The notes beneath the pieces were generated by a model. It saw only the letters and a list, made by a program, of their open reading frames with translations, did not search any database and was not told the DNA's origin. Positions 11,853-20,190 of a stretch of 64,000 nt of DNA are shown here, one piece after another. Positions within the stretch are counted from its first letter, which is position 1; every line of letters starts with the position of its first letter. This DNA is from Selenomonadaceae bacterium (GTDB lineage: Bacteria; Bacillota; Negativicutes; Selenomonadales; Selenomonadaceae). The DNA is taken from positions 51,818 to 115,817 of the forward strand of contig JAFWFO010000015.1 in NCBI GenBank assembly GCA_017515635.1, read 5' to 3'. The position numbers and the translations under genes are program-made.

Positions 11853-13043
11853 TCAGATAAAGTTGATGAAAAATGTAATCGTCAAGCTGTTGATAAAATC
11901 CGCGAACATTGAGCCGACAATCGGGACGAGGATATAAGCTTTGACGGACGGCGCAAATTTTCCCGTCAAAACTTGCATGTTCGCCATTGCGTTGGGAGTT
12001 GCGCCCATGCCGAAACCGCACGAACCTGCCGACAGAATCGCCGCGTCGTAATCGCGACCGAGCACGTTGAAAATTATAAAGTACGCGAAGATAAACATTA
12101 AAATCGTTTGTCCGACGAGCAGGACGACCAACGGCAAGGCAAGTTCCGCCAACTGCCACAGCTTTAAAGTTATCATTGCGATGCCGAGGAAGATTGACAG
12201 ACAAATTCCGCCGATGTCGTTAATTTCGCCAATGTGTACGGTGAATGCACCCGTGAATTCGCTCCAGTTGCGCATAATCGCCGCGACAATCATTGCGCCG
12301 ATATAAACGGGGAACGTCATGCCGGTTTTCGACAAAAGCATTGAAACGACCGTGCCGACGCCCATTGCAATCGCCAACTGATAAGCGGCGGGCGCGTACA
12401 TGCTGACGGAGCGAACATGTTTCTTTTCTTCTTCGACGAGCGGAGTTTCGTCCGCTTTAACTGCGGTCTTGAGCAAATCTTTACCGAGAATCAATCGCCG
12501 ACCGAGAGGGCCGCCCATCAATGAACCTGCGACGAGTCCGAACGTTGCCGCTGCCGTGCAAAGTGTGGTTGCGCCGACAAGTCCCAAGTCTTCAAGCACG
12601 GGACCGAACGCGCCCGCAGTTCCGTGACCGCCGACCATCGAAATTGAACCCGTGCAAAGTCCGATAAACGGGCTGATGTCCAAAACTTTCGACAAGCCGA
12701 CTGCCAAAAAATTTTGCGCGACAATCAAACCAATGACGCAACCCAAAAACATTAACAGGGCAACGCCGCCGCTTTTGAGAATTTTGACGTTGGCTTGAAA
12801 ACCGACCGACGTGAAAAATGCGACCATGCAGACGTTTTTAAGTGTCTCGTCGAAAGAAAAACCGATAATTCCCGACGTGTAAAGAATGCAACTGACTATT
12901 GCGAAAAGCAAGCCGCCGATAACGGGCGACGGAATGCAAAAAGTTTCCAGAAATTCAATTCGACGCTTTAAAAATGTGCCGATGTAAAGCATGACGACCG
13001 CCAACGCCAATGTCTGGTACATGTTGAATTCGAGCGTGTACAT
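11853..13043 (-). CDS. gltS: Sodium/glutamate symporter GltS
   Basis: A 396-residue integral membrane protein of the ESS family, which takes up glutamate with sodium. About ten hydrophobic helices are visible, with two inverted repeats typified by GTGSISMVGGHGTAGAFGP and SAGSCGFGMGATPNAMANMQ, the characteristic re-entrant loops. The start is ATG 13043 behind GGAAGTGAG; an in-frame TTG at 13061 is possible. It follows two TAXI-type binding lipoproteins, a set that normally serves TRAP transporters, yet no TRAP permease is present here. Confidence 0.93.
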   Translation of the reverse strand: MYTLEFNMYQTLALAVVMLYIGTFLKRRIEFLETFCIPSPVIGGLLFAIVSCILYTSGIIGFSFDETLKNVCMVAFFTSVGFQANVKILKSGGVALLMFLGCVIGLIVAQNFLAVGLSKVLDISPFIGLCTGSISMVGGHGTAGAFGPVLEDLGLVGATTLCTAAATFGLVAGSLMGGPLGRRLILGKDLLKTAVKADETPLVEEEKKHVRSVSMYAPAAYQLAIAMGVGTVVSMLLSKTGMTFPVYIGAMIVAAIMRNWSEFTGAFTVHIGEINDIGGICLSIFLGIAMITLKLWQLAELALPLVVLLVGQTILMFIFAYFIIFNVLGRDYDAAILSAGSCGFGMGATPNAMANMQVLTGKFAPSVKAYILVPIVGSMFADFINSLTITFFINFI

Positions 13044-13078
13044 TAGCTCACTTCCTTTCAAAAAATTTTCCTGCGCGA

Positions 13079-14080
13079 TTAATCCTGACTTGCTTTGACG
13101 GTTTGCCCCGATTTGCCGCTGTAAACGTTGACTTTAACGCCCTGCGTGTCGTAATACTTCGCCGCGCCCGCGTGGAAGCTTGCGGGAATGTCCTGCACGG
13201 CGTATTTCGTGTCAAGTTTCTTGTCGCTCATGTTGTGCGGCAAAGTGTCGGCGTTCCTGAAAATAAATTCCGTAATGTAAGCAACTTCGTCGTCCTTTAA
13301 ATCAGTGCTCGCGACCAAAACCGCTTTAACGCCGATTGTTTGAACGTCCTCGCTTTGATTCGGATAACTGCCGGCGGGGATTGTGCAACGCGTGTAGCCT
13401 TTGTAAAGTTTCATCATGTTGTTTTGAATTTCTTCGGCAATCGACAGCAGGCGAATTTCTTTGCGTTTGGAAAGTTCGGCAACGGCTGAAGTCGGCGCGC
13501 CCGCCGTGACAAAGAACGCGTCGATTTGATTTTTTTCGAGAGCAACAGCCGCGTCCGCGAACGATAAATATTGCGGCTCAAGCATCTCAAAAGTCAGCCC
13601 GTGCGCCAAAAGAATTTGTTCGGCATTTTGCAGGACGCCCGATTCACGTTCGCCGACGGAAACTTTTTTGCCGACCAAATCGTTGACGGTTTGGATGTCG
13701 GAATCTTTCGCGACGATAATTTGACAAGCCTCGGTGTAAAGTCCCGCGACAGCCGCATAGCCGGAGCCTTCTCCGATAGCCGCGAAAATTCCCCGACCGT
13801 TGACGGCGTTCGACAGCGTGTCGCTTTGAACTATCGCCAAGTCAAGAAATTTTTCGTGGAGCAAGCGCAAATTTGCGGCGGAACCTGCGGTTGTCTTCAC
13901 GTCGAGCGGGCGAACCTTGCCGTCCGTCGAAATTTTTTTCGCAAGTTCGGTGCCGTAAGCGTAATACATGCCGCCCGTGCCGCCCGTGCCGAAACGCAAA
14001 TCGTTGTTCGCGCCTTGTCCGCCGCAACCGAAACACAGCGCGATTATCGGCAAGAGCAACAAAAGTTTTAAAGCCTTCAT
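13079..14080 (-). CDS. TAXI-family solute-binding lipoprotein
   Basis: A 333-residue lipoprotein (signal peptide with lipobox FGCG near residue 19). The TAXI TRAP-receptor signature is clear: RFGTGGTGGMYYAYGTELAK near residue 29, then DVKTTAGSAANLRLL and DLAIVQSDTL. Such proteins bind small carboxylates or amino acids (glutamate/glutamine are known substrates of the family) for TRAP transporters. It is a paralogue of the adjacent gene at 14132 and precedes gltS in the same direction. No DctQ/DctM permease lies in the window. Confidence 0.88.
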   Translation of the reverse strand: MKALKLLLLLPIIALCFGCGGQGANNDLRFGTGGTGGMYYAYGTELAKKISTDGKVRPLDVKTTAGSAANLRLLHEKFLDLAIVQSDTLSNAVNGRGIFAAIGEGSGYAAVAGLYTEACQIIVAKDSDIQTVNDLVGKKVSVGERESGVLQNAEQILLAHGLTFEMLEPQYLSFADAAVALEKNQIDAFFVTAGAPTSAVAELSKRKEIRLLSIAEEIQNNMMKLYKGYTRCTIPAGSYPNQSEDVQTIGVKAVLVASTDLKDDEVAYITEFIFRNADTLPHNMSDKKLDTKYAVQDIPASFHAGAAKYYDTQGVKVNVYSGKSGQTVKASQD

Positions 14081-14131
14081 GGTGAAACCTCCTTTGTAGA
14101 ATTTTATAACGGAAAATTTTTTGTCCGCCCG

Positions 14132-15109
14132 TCAATTTTTACCGTTAAATACCTCGACCGTAACGCCCTGTGACTCGTAAAATTTGGCGGCACCGGCATG
14201 AAAACCTGCGGGGACATCTTCTGTAGCAAAGTTCACATCAAGCTTAATGTTTTCGTCGTGCGGAAGTTTTTCGTAATTCTTCAAAACAAATTCGGTAAGA
14301 TAACTTATTTCCTTGTCGGGAATCTCGGTGCTTGCCACCAAAACCGCTTTGACGGCGATTGTGGAAACTTCCTCGGTTTGCCCCTTGTAACTGTTTGCGG
14401 AAATTTTATATTGCGTGTAGCCGCCGTCAAGATTCATCAAATTTTTTTGCGCCTCTTCGGAAATTGACAGTAAGCGAATTTCTTTGTTGCCCGCCAAGTT
14501 GGTGATGGGCAAGGACGGTACGCAGGCCGTGACGAAAAACGCATCAATTATGTCGTCTTGAAGAGCCGCCGCCGCTTCCGCAAAGGACATGTAAAGCGGC
14601 GAAAACATTTCTTTTGTAATACCGTGCGCCTCCAAAATTTGTAAAGCATTTTTCATGCTACCCGATTCGAGATCGCTGATTGAAACTCGTTTGCCGACAA
14701 GGTCGTTGATTGTTTGAATTCCGGAATCTTTCAGGACGACAATTTGACAAACTTCAGGATAGATGGCCGCAACTGCCGCGTAATTTACCCCTTTGTCGTC
14801 GTCGGCGAATTTTCCGCGTCCGTTAATTGCATCAGACAATGTGTCGCTTTGAACTATCGCCAAGTCGAGACCGTTTTTTTGAAACAAGCGCAGATTCGAG
14901 GCGGAACCTGCGGTTGTCTTCACGTCGAGCGGGCGAATTTTTTTGTCATCGGCAGTTAGTTGGGCAAGTTTGGTGCCGTAAGTGTAATACATTCCGCCTT
15001 CGCCGCCGGTGCCCAAGCGCAAACTGTTATTGTTCGGCGCATTCTCGGAGCCGCAACCGAAACACAGTGCGAGTATCGGCAGGAGCAACAAAAATTTTAG
15101 AAACTTCAT
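14132..15109 (-). CDS. TAXI-family solute-binding lipoprotein
   Basis: A 325-residue paralogue of the gene at 13079, with the same lipobox (LCFGCG), RLGTGGEGGMYYTYGTKLA motif and TTAGSASNLRLF block. The start is ATG 15109, behind AAAGGGGGCG; the frame is open upstream to the galU TAG at 15149 but that part has no ribosome site. It is therefore in frame with galU across the TAG, probably by chance. Divergence between the two paralogues is moderate, suggesting different ligands. Confidence 0.87.
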   Translation of the reverse strand: MKFLKFLLLLPILALCFGCGSENAPNNNSLRLGTGGEGGMYYTYGTKLAQLTADDKKIRPLDVKTTAGSASNLRLFQKNGLDLAIVQSDTLSDAINGRGKFADDDKGVNYAAVAAIYPEVCQIVVLKDSGIQTINDLVGKRVSISDLESGSMKNALQILEAHGITKEMFSPLYMSFAEAAAALQDDIIDAFFVTACVPSLPITNLAGNKEIRLLSISEEAQKNLMNLDGGYTQYKISANSYKGQTEEVSTIAVKAVLVASTEIPDKEISYLTEFVLKNYEKLPHDENIKLDVNFATEDVPAGFHAGAAKFYESQGVTVEVFNGKN

Positions 15110-15148
15110 GGTGAACGCCCCCTTTAGGTTTTTGCTAATCCCTAACAC

Positions 15149-16039
15149 CTATTCATAATCGAGCATTGCCGCCGCGTTGTCGTGAAGCGCGTCCAAATAA
15201 TTTTTCAAGTCGTTTGTGATTTCGGGGTTGCGCAACGCAAATTCGATGTTCGCCTGCAAAAATCCAAGCTTCGTGCCCACGTCGTAGCGATGTCCCTTGA
15301 AAATGTAAGCGTACATTGCCTCATCTTTGGCGAGCCGCTTTAATCCGTCGGTCAACTGAATTTCGCCGCCCGCGCCCGCTTCCTGAGTTTCGAGATACGA
15401 AAAAATTGACGGCGTCAAAATGTAGCGTCCCAAAATCGCAATTCGACTTGGAGCCGCTTCCCGCGCAGGTTTTTCGATCAAATCTTTGACTTTAAAAATG
15501 TCGTCGTCAACGGGCTTGCAATCAACAATGCCGTACTTGTGAACGACTTCCGCCGCAACTTCCTGCACGCCGAGAATCGAGGTTTTGTATTCGTTAAAAA
15601 TTTCAACCATCTGCTGAAGGACGGGTTTTTTCGAGACAACAACGTCGTCGCCGAGCAACACGGCAAAAGGTTCGTCGCCGATAAAATGACTTGCCGTCAA
15701 AACCGCGTGCCCCAAACCGAGCGGCTGTTTTTGGCGAATGAAATGAATGTTCGCAATTTCGGGAATGGCTTTGACCATTTGCAAAAGTTCTTCCTTGCCC
15801 GTGCGTTCGAGTTCAACTTCCAATTCAATCGAGCGGTCGAAATGATCTTCAATCGAACGTTTGTTACGTCCCGTGACGACGATTATATCTTCGACGCCTG
15901 CCGCCGCTGCTTCTTCGATGATGTATTGAATTGTCGGCTTGTCGACGATCGGCAACATTTCTTTCGGCTGTGACTTTGTTGCGGGCAAAAAACGCGTGCC
16001 CAAACCCGCCGCAGGTATGACGGCTTTTCGGACTTTCAT
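15149..16039 (-). CDS. galU: UTP-glucose-1-phosphate uridylyltransferase
   Basis: Makes UDP-glucose for surface polysaccharide and LPS synthesis. The nucleotidyltransferase signature AAGLGTRFLPATKSQPKEML near residue 10, QPLGLGHAV, and EKPAREAAPS are all present. The 296-residue length is normal for the family, which argues that its TAG at 15149 is a genuine stop. The start is ATG 16039 behind GAGGGGG; a longer form from 16222 has no support. It is the first gene of a group leading to the TAXI proteins and gltS. Confidence 0.95.
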   Translation of the reverse strand: MKVRKAVIPAAGLGTRFLPATKSQPKEMLPIVDKPTIQYIIEEAAAAGVEDIIVVTGRNKRSIEDHFDRSIELEVELERTGKEELLQMVKAIPEIANIHFIRQKQPLGLGHAVLTASHFIGDEPFAVLLGDDVVVSKKPVLQQMVEIFNEYKTSILGVQEVAAEVVHKYGIVDCKPVDDDIFKVKDLIEKPAREAAPSRIAILGRYILTPSIFSYLETQEAGAGGEIQLTDGLKRLAKDEAMYAYIFKGHRYDVGTKLGFLQANIEFALRNPEITNDLKNYLDALHDNAAAMLDYE

Positions 16040-16103
16040 AAGCGATTCCCCCTCGGAAATTTTTTTCAATAATATCAGATAAGCCTTGTTCGCGCAAAAA
16101 AAA

Positions 16104-16140
16104 ATCGCCCGAAGGCGGTAAATATTTTCGTCAGCTGACG
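16104..16140. promoter_or_regulatory. Terminator-like hairpin and palindrome upstream of galU
   Basis: On the minus strand a small hairpin (CGCC TTCG GGCG) is followed by T9, although no minus-strand gene lies upstream of it. Next to it is a perfect 12-base palindrome, CGTCAGCTGACG (16129-16140). Together these could be an attenuator or operator in the galU leader; the evidence is only structural. The rest of 16040-16259 shows no gene. Confidence 0.35.
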
Positions 16141-16259
16141 GCGCGTTTTTGAATAAAAAATGTTCCAAACGTCCCGACGACGCAAAAAAATTCTTGGTGT
16201 TCACTTCCTCTGACGCAGCCAAAAAAAGTTTTCGAGAAATTTGGTTTCAAGGTCGTTGA

Positions 16260-17281
16260 ATGAAGCTTGAAGTTCGCTTGAAAAAAAATTACGCGACTTT
16301 ATGCTTGCCGTGGAGTTCAGCGTTTGCGACGAAGTTTTTGCACTGTTCGGCGCGTCCGGTTGCGGCAAGTCAATGACGCTCAAATGTATCGCGGGCATCG
16401 AAACTCCCGACGAAGGGCGAATCGTTTTGAACGGGCGCACGCTTTACGACAGCGAACGGAAAATTAATTTGCCGCCGCAACTTCGCCACGCAGGTTATCT
16501 GTTTCAAAATTATGCGCTGTTCCCGAACATGACCGTTGCCGAAAATATTTTGTTCGCGGCACACGGCACGCCTGACGAAAAACTTTCGCGGCTTCGGGAA
16601 AATCTGGCGCGTTTCAATCTTGAAGGTTTGGAAAAAGTTTACCCCGACAAACTTTCGGGCGGACAGGCTCAGCGCGTCGCCTTCGCACGAATTTTGTCGT
16701 CGCACGCGGAATTTTTGTTGCTTGACGAACCGTTGAGCGCGTTGGATAATTTTTTGCGTCGACGATTGGAACCGGAGCTTGCGGAAGTTTTCAAGTTTTA
16801 CGGCGTGGAAATTTTGGTTTCACACGACGGCGGCGAAGTCTTTCGTTTGGCGAATAAAGTTGCCGTCATGAACGCGGGCAAAGTCGAGGCAATCGGCACG
16901 GCTCAAGAAATTTTCAAACGGCCGCCGACGTTGACCGCCGCTCGCTTGACGGGTTGTCGAAACATTTCCGCCGCCCGAAAAATTTCCGACGATAAATTTT
17001 TCGCCGAAGATTGGGGCTTGACGTTGACCGCGCAAAAAATCCCCGACGATTTACGTTTCGCGGGGATTCGTGAAGATTCACTGTCGACGGATGCCGACGA
17101 AAATATTTTTCCGTTCGAGGTCGTGCGCGTCGTTGAAGACATTACCGCTTTTGACGTGTTTGTTCGCGGTGAAGGTGCGCCGCTTGTTTGGCGAACCGAA
17201 AAAAGTCAACGCAAGCCCAAAGTCGGCGACGAAATTTTTCTGCGGTTGCCGTCCGAAAAAATTTTTCTGCTTAACAGGTGA
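16260..17281 (+). pseudogene. modC: Molybdate ABC transporter ATPase, frameshifted near the start
   Basis: ATP-binding subunit of a molybdate/tungstate importer. Frame from ATG 16301: Walker A GASGCGKS, signature LSGGQAQRVA, Walker B LLLDEPLSALD, then a C-terminal domain (about 220-326) like the molybdate-binding MOP region. The family's N-terminal strand is missing from that frame, but an ATG at 16260, behind AAGG, encodes MKLEVRLKKN in another frame. The two join if the A8 run (16281-16288) had nine A, giving KKKLRDFMLAVEF. So this is a one-base deletion, an assembly error, or a polymerase-slippage site. From ATG 16301 alone the P-loop core is still complete. Confidence 0.8.
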
Positions 17282-17286
17282 GTTAC

Positions 17287-17949
17287 ATGGAAATAAATCC
17301 GCTTTTAATCACGCTGAAAACTTCCGCCGTTGCGACGGTGATAACTTTTTTCGCGGGAATATTTTTGGCTTACGTCGTGTGCAACATGAAGCGCGGCAAA
17401 TCACCGGTCGACGCAATAATCATGTTGCCGCTGGTTTTGCCGCCGACGGTCGCGGGCTTTTTCCTGTTGCTCGTTTTCGGCAAGCGTTCGGCGTTCGGGC
17501 AATTCATGTTGCAATTCGATATAACTTTCGTGTTCACGTGGAAAGCGGCGGTTATCGCGGCGGCAGTGGTTGCGTTGCCGTTGATGTATCGCACGACGCG
17601 TGGAGCTTTTGAGCAACTTGACCCGAACATAATTTCAGCGGCGCGAACTTTGGGCGTGTCCGAATCAAAAATTTTTTGGCGAATCGTCTTGCCGAATGAG
17701 CGGGCGGGAATTTTGGCGGGCACCGTGCTTGCGTTCACTCGTGCGGCGGGCGAATTCGGCGCGACAATAATTTTTGCGGGAAATGTGCCGGGCGTGACGC
17801 AAACAATGTCGACGGCGATTTATGCGGCAGTTCAGGCGAACGACTACGATATGGCTTTCAAGTGGGCGATTTTGTGGGCGATTTTGTTGGCGACGTTTTC
17901 AATGGTATTTATTTTCGCAATGAACGCCGTAATAAAAGGTCGTCACTGA
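17287..17949 (+). CDS. modB: Molybdate ABC transporter permease
   Basis: A 220-residue inner-membrane permease with five to six hydrophobic helices. The permease EAA-type loop is visible (ISAARTLGVSESKIFWRIVLPNERAGILAG, about residues 115-145) and is followed by FTRAAGEFGATIIFAGN, typical of ModB. The start is ATG 17287 behind AGGTGA; the modC stop at 17279-17281 is six bases upstream. No modA (binding protein) is seen on either side, so the periplasmic component must be elsewhere or lost. Confidence 0.9.
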   Translation: MEINPLLITLKTSAVATVITFFAGIFLAYVVCNMKRGKSPVDAIIMLPLVLPPTVAGFFLLLVFGKRSAFGQFMLQFDITFVFTWKAAVIAAAVVALPLMYRTTRGAFEQLDPNIISAARTLGVSESKIFWRIVLPNERAGILAGTVLAFTRAAGEFGATIIFAGNVPGVTQTMSTAIYAAVQANDYDMAFKWAILWAILLATFSMVFIFAMNAVIKGRH

Positions 17950-17967
17950 TTATTTCACGTCAATATA

Positions 17968-18013
17968 AACGCCCGCACTTTTCGCGTGATACGAAAATGG
18001 CGGGCATTTTTTT
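17968..18013 (+). terminator. Terminator after modCB
   Basis: CGCCCGC (about 17970) pairs with GCGGGCA (about 18000-18006) around a loop that itself holds a small inner stem, followed by T7. It ends the plus-strand mod operon before the converging argF. Confidence 0.65.
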
Positions 18014-18053
18014 GCTTAATTGGAAATTCAAGCTCTAAATTTTCGGGCGACGT

Positions 18054-18983
18054 TTAACCCATCGTCAACGCCATAATTGCTTTTTGCGTGTGCAGACGAT
18101 TTTCCGCCTCGTCGAAAATGACATGCGCGTTGTCTTCAAAAACTTCGTCGGTAATTTCTTCGCCGCGATAAGCGGGCAGACAGTGCAGGACAATCGCATT
18201 TTTGCTCGCGTGCGACAGCAGATTTTTATTGACTTGATACGGCGCGAAAATTTTCTTGCGTGCGTCGTGTTCGGCTTCTTGTCCCATGCTCGCCCAAGTG
18301 TCCGTCGCGATAATGTCGGCGTCACAAACGGCATCTTCGGGATTTTCCGTCCACGAAAGATTTGCGCCCGTCTCTTCGGCGTCGGCAAGCGCGTTCTCGA
18401 AAACTTTTTGATTCGGCTTGTAACCTTCAGGCGTTGCAACCGCAAGCGTCATGCCGACTTTCGCCGCGCCGTAGAGATAAGAATTCGTCATGTTGTTTCC
18501 GTCGCCGACGTAAGCCATTTTCAGCGCACGGAAATTTTTGCCCTTATGTTCGCGAATCGTCAGCAAATCCGTCAAAACTTGGCACGGGTGAAGTAAGTCG
18601 GTCAAGCCGTTGATGACGGGGATTTTAGCGAATTTCGCAAGCTCTTCAACTTTTGCCTGCTCAAACGTGCGAATCATGATTCCGTCCAGGTAACGCGACA
18701 AAACCCGCGCCGTGTCTTTAATCGGCTCGCCGCGACCGAGTTGCAGATCTTTGCTCGACAAAAATAATCCTGTGCCGCCGAGTTGAAAAATGCCGACTTC
18801 AAACGAAACCCGCGTGCGCGTCGAAGATTTTTCAAAAATCATGCCCAGCGTCTTGCCCGCAAGCAATTTGTGTTCGACGCCGGCTTTTTGCATAGTCTTA
18901 AGCTCTGCCGCGAAGTCCAGAATTTCGGCGACATCGTCGGTGCTCAAATCGTGAATCGAAAGTAAATCTTTGCCTCTCAACAA
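18054..18983 (-). CDS. argF: Ornithine carbamoyltransferase
   Basis: Converts ornithine and carbamoyl phosphate to citrulline. The carbamoyl-phosphate motif KSSTRTRVSFE near residue 55, HPCQVLTDL near 133, and the ornithine-binding LHCLPAYRGEE near 270 are all present. The 309-residue length is normal. The start is TTG 18983, nine bases after GGAGG, just past the argD stop. It is the last gene of the argB-(GT92)-argD-argF operon; argC and argJ are not in the window. Confidence 0.95.
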   Translation of the reverse strand: MLRGKDLLSIHDLSTDDVAEILDFAAELKTMQKAGVEHKLLAGKTLGMIFEKSSTRTRVSFEVGIFQLGGTGLFLSSKDLQLGRGEPIKDTARVLSRYLDGIMIRTFEQAKVEELAKFAKIPVINGLTDLLHPCQVLTDLLTIREHKGKNFRALKMAYVGDGNNMTNSYLYGAAKVGMTLAVATPEGYKPNQKVFENALADAEETGANLSWTENPEDAVCDADIIATDTWASMGQEAEHDARKKIFAPYQVNKNLLSHASKNAIVLHCLPAYRGEEITDEVFEDNAHVIFDEAENRLHTQKAIMALTMG

Positions 18984-18988
18984 AATTA

Positions 18989-20185
18989 TCAGCCTCCAAA
19001 AACTTCGTCCAAAATTTTAATCAGTTCGTCGACGTGTTCATTCGTGATAATCAGCGGCGGAATAAATCTTAAAACCGTGCCAACCGTGCAGTTGATAATC
19101 GTGCCGCGCTTCATGCATTCGTTGACGATTTCGACGCCCGTAAGTTTCGGCTTGTCGAGTTGCGCGCCCAAAATCAAACCTTCGCCGCGAATCTCGGAAA
19201 TTTGTTCGGGATATTTTTTTTGCAGTTCGATAAGTTTGCTCTTGAAATATTTGCCGACTTCTTCGACGTGCGCCAAAAATTTTTCGTCGGGCACGGTGTC
19301 AAGCACAACATTTGCCGCCGCACAAGCCAAGGGATTTCCGCCGAAAGTTGTGCCGTGATCGCCCGCGTGAAAAGCCTGCGCGACTTCCTCGGTGACGCAA
19401 AACGCACCGATGGGAACGCCGCCCGCCAAACCTTTGGCAAGCGTAACGATGTCGGGTTTGACGCCGTATTTTTCATAAGCAAAAAATTTTCCGCTGCGTC
19501 CGATGCCCGATTGAATTTCGTCGAAAATCAAAAGCGCGTGATGTTTATCGCACAGCTCGCGAACTTTTTGCAGATAACCTTCACGCGGAGGATAAACGCC
19601 GCCTTCGCCCTGAATCGTTTCAAGCATGACTGCGCAGGTTTTGTCGGAAATTTTTTCGGCAAGTTCTTCCGCGTTGTTGTAATGCACGTAATCGAAATCG
19701 GCGGGCAACGGCTCAAAACCTTTGTGATATTTCGGCTGTCCCGTCGCTGTCAACGTCGCCAAAGTTCTGCCGTGAAAGCTGTCCCACGCGGTGATAATTT
19801 GCGTTTTGTCGGGAGAAAATTTTTTCGCGAATTTGCGTGCGATTTTAATCGCGCCTTCGTTAGCTTCCGCGCCGGAATTTGCGAAAAACGCACGGTCAAG
19901 CCCGCTGAGTTTGACGAGTTTTGCGGCGGCGTCGGCCTGCGGTTGCGTGTAGTAGAGATTGCTGACGTGGATAACTTTGGCGGCCTGTTTTGAAATTGCT
20001 TCGACGAGCGGCGGATAAGCGTGCCCCAAAACGTTGACGGCAATTCCCGCCAGAAAGTCCAAATATTTTTTGCCGTTGATGTCGTAAAGGTAAACGCCTT
20101 CGCCGCGCTCCAAAACAATTTTATAACGCTTGAACACGGGCAGATAATTGCTGTCGTCGCGTTCAAAAATTTTTTCTTCGACCAA
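18989..20185 (-). CDS. argD: Acetylornithine aminotransferase
   Basis: PLP enzyme of arginine synthesis that makes N-acetylornithine; a family member may also act on succinyl-DAP. Seen are the FFANSGAEANEGAIKIAR block, the LLIFDEIQSGIGRSGKFFA strand and the cofactor lysine in VTLAKGLAGGVPIGAF. The start is TTG 20185 (reading VEEKIFERDDSNY), seven bases after AAGGAG; upstream codons to 20296 overlap the glycosyltransferase and look non-coding. The protein is then 398 residues, the family norm. Confidence 0.95.
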   Translation of the reverse strand: MVEEKIFERDDSNYLPVFKRYKIVLERGEGVYLYDINGKKYLDFLAGIAVNVLGHAYPPLVEAISKQAAKVIHVSNLYYTQPQADAAAKLVKLSGLDRAFFANSGAEANEGAIKIARKFAKKFSPDKTQIITAWDSFHGRTLATLTATGQPKYHKGFEPLPADFDYVHYNNAEELAEKISDKTCAVMLETIQGEGGVYPPREGYLQKVRELCDKHHALLIFDEIQSGIGRSGKFFAYEKYGVKPDIVTLAKGLAGGVPIGAFCVTEEVAQAFHAGDHGTTFGGNPLACAAANVVLDTVPDEKFLAHVEEVGKYFKSKLIELQKKYPEQISEIRGEGLILGAQLDKPKLTGVEIVNECMKRGTIINCTVGTVLRFIPPLIITNEHVDELIKILDEVFGG

Positions 20186-20190
20186 ATAAA

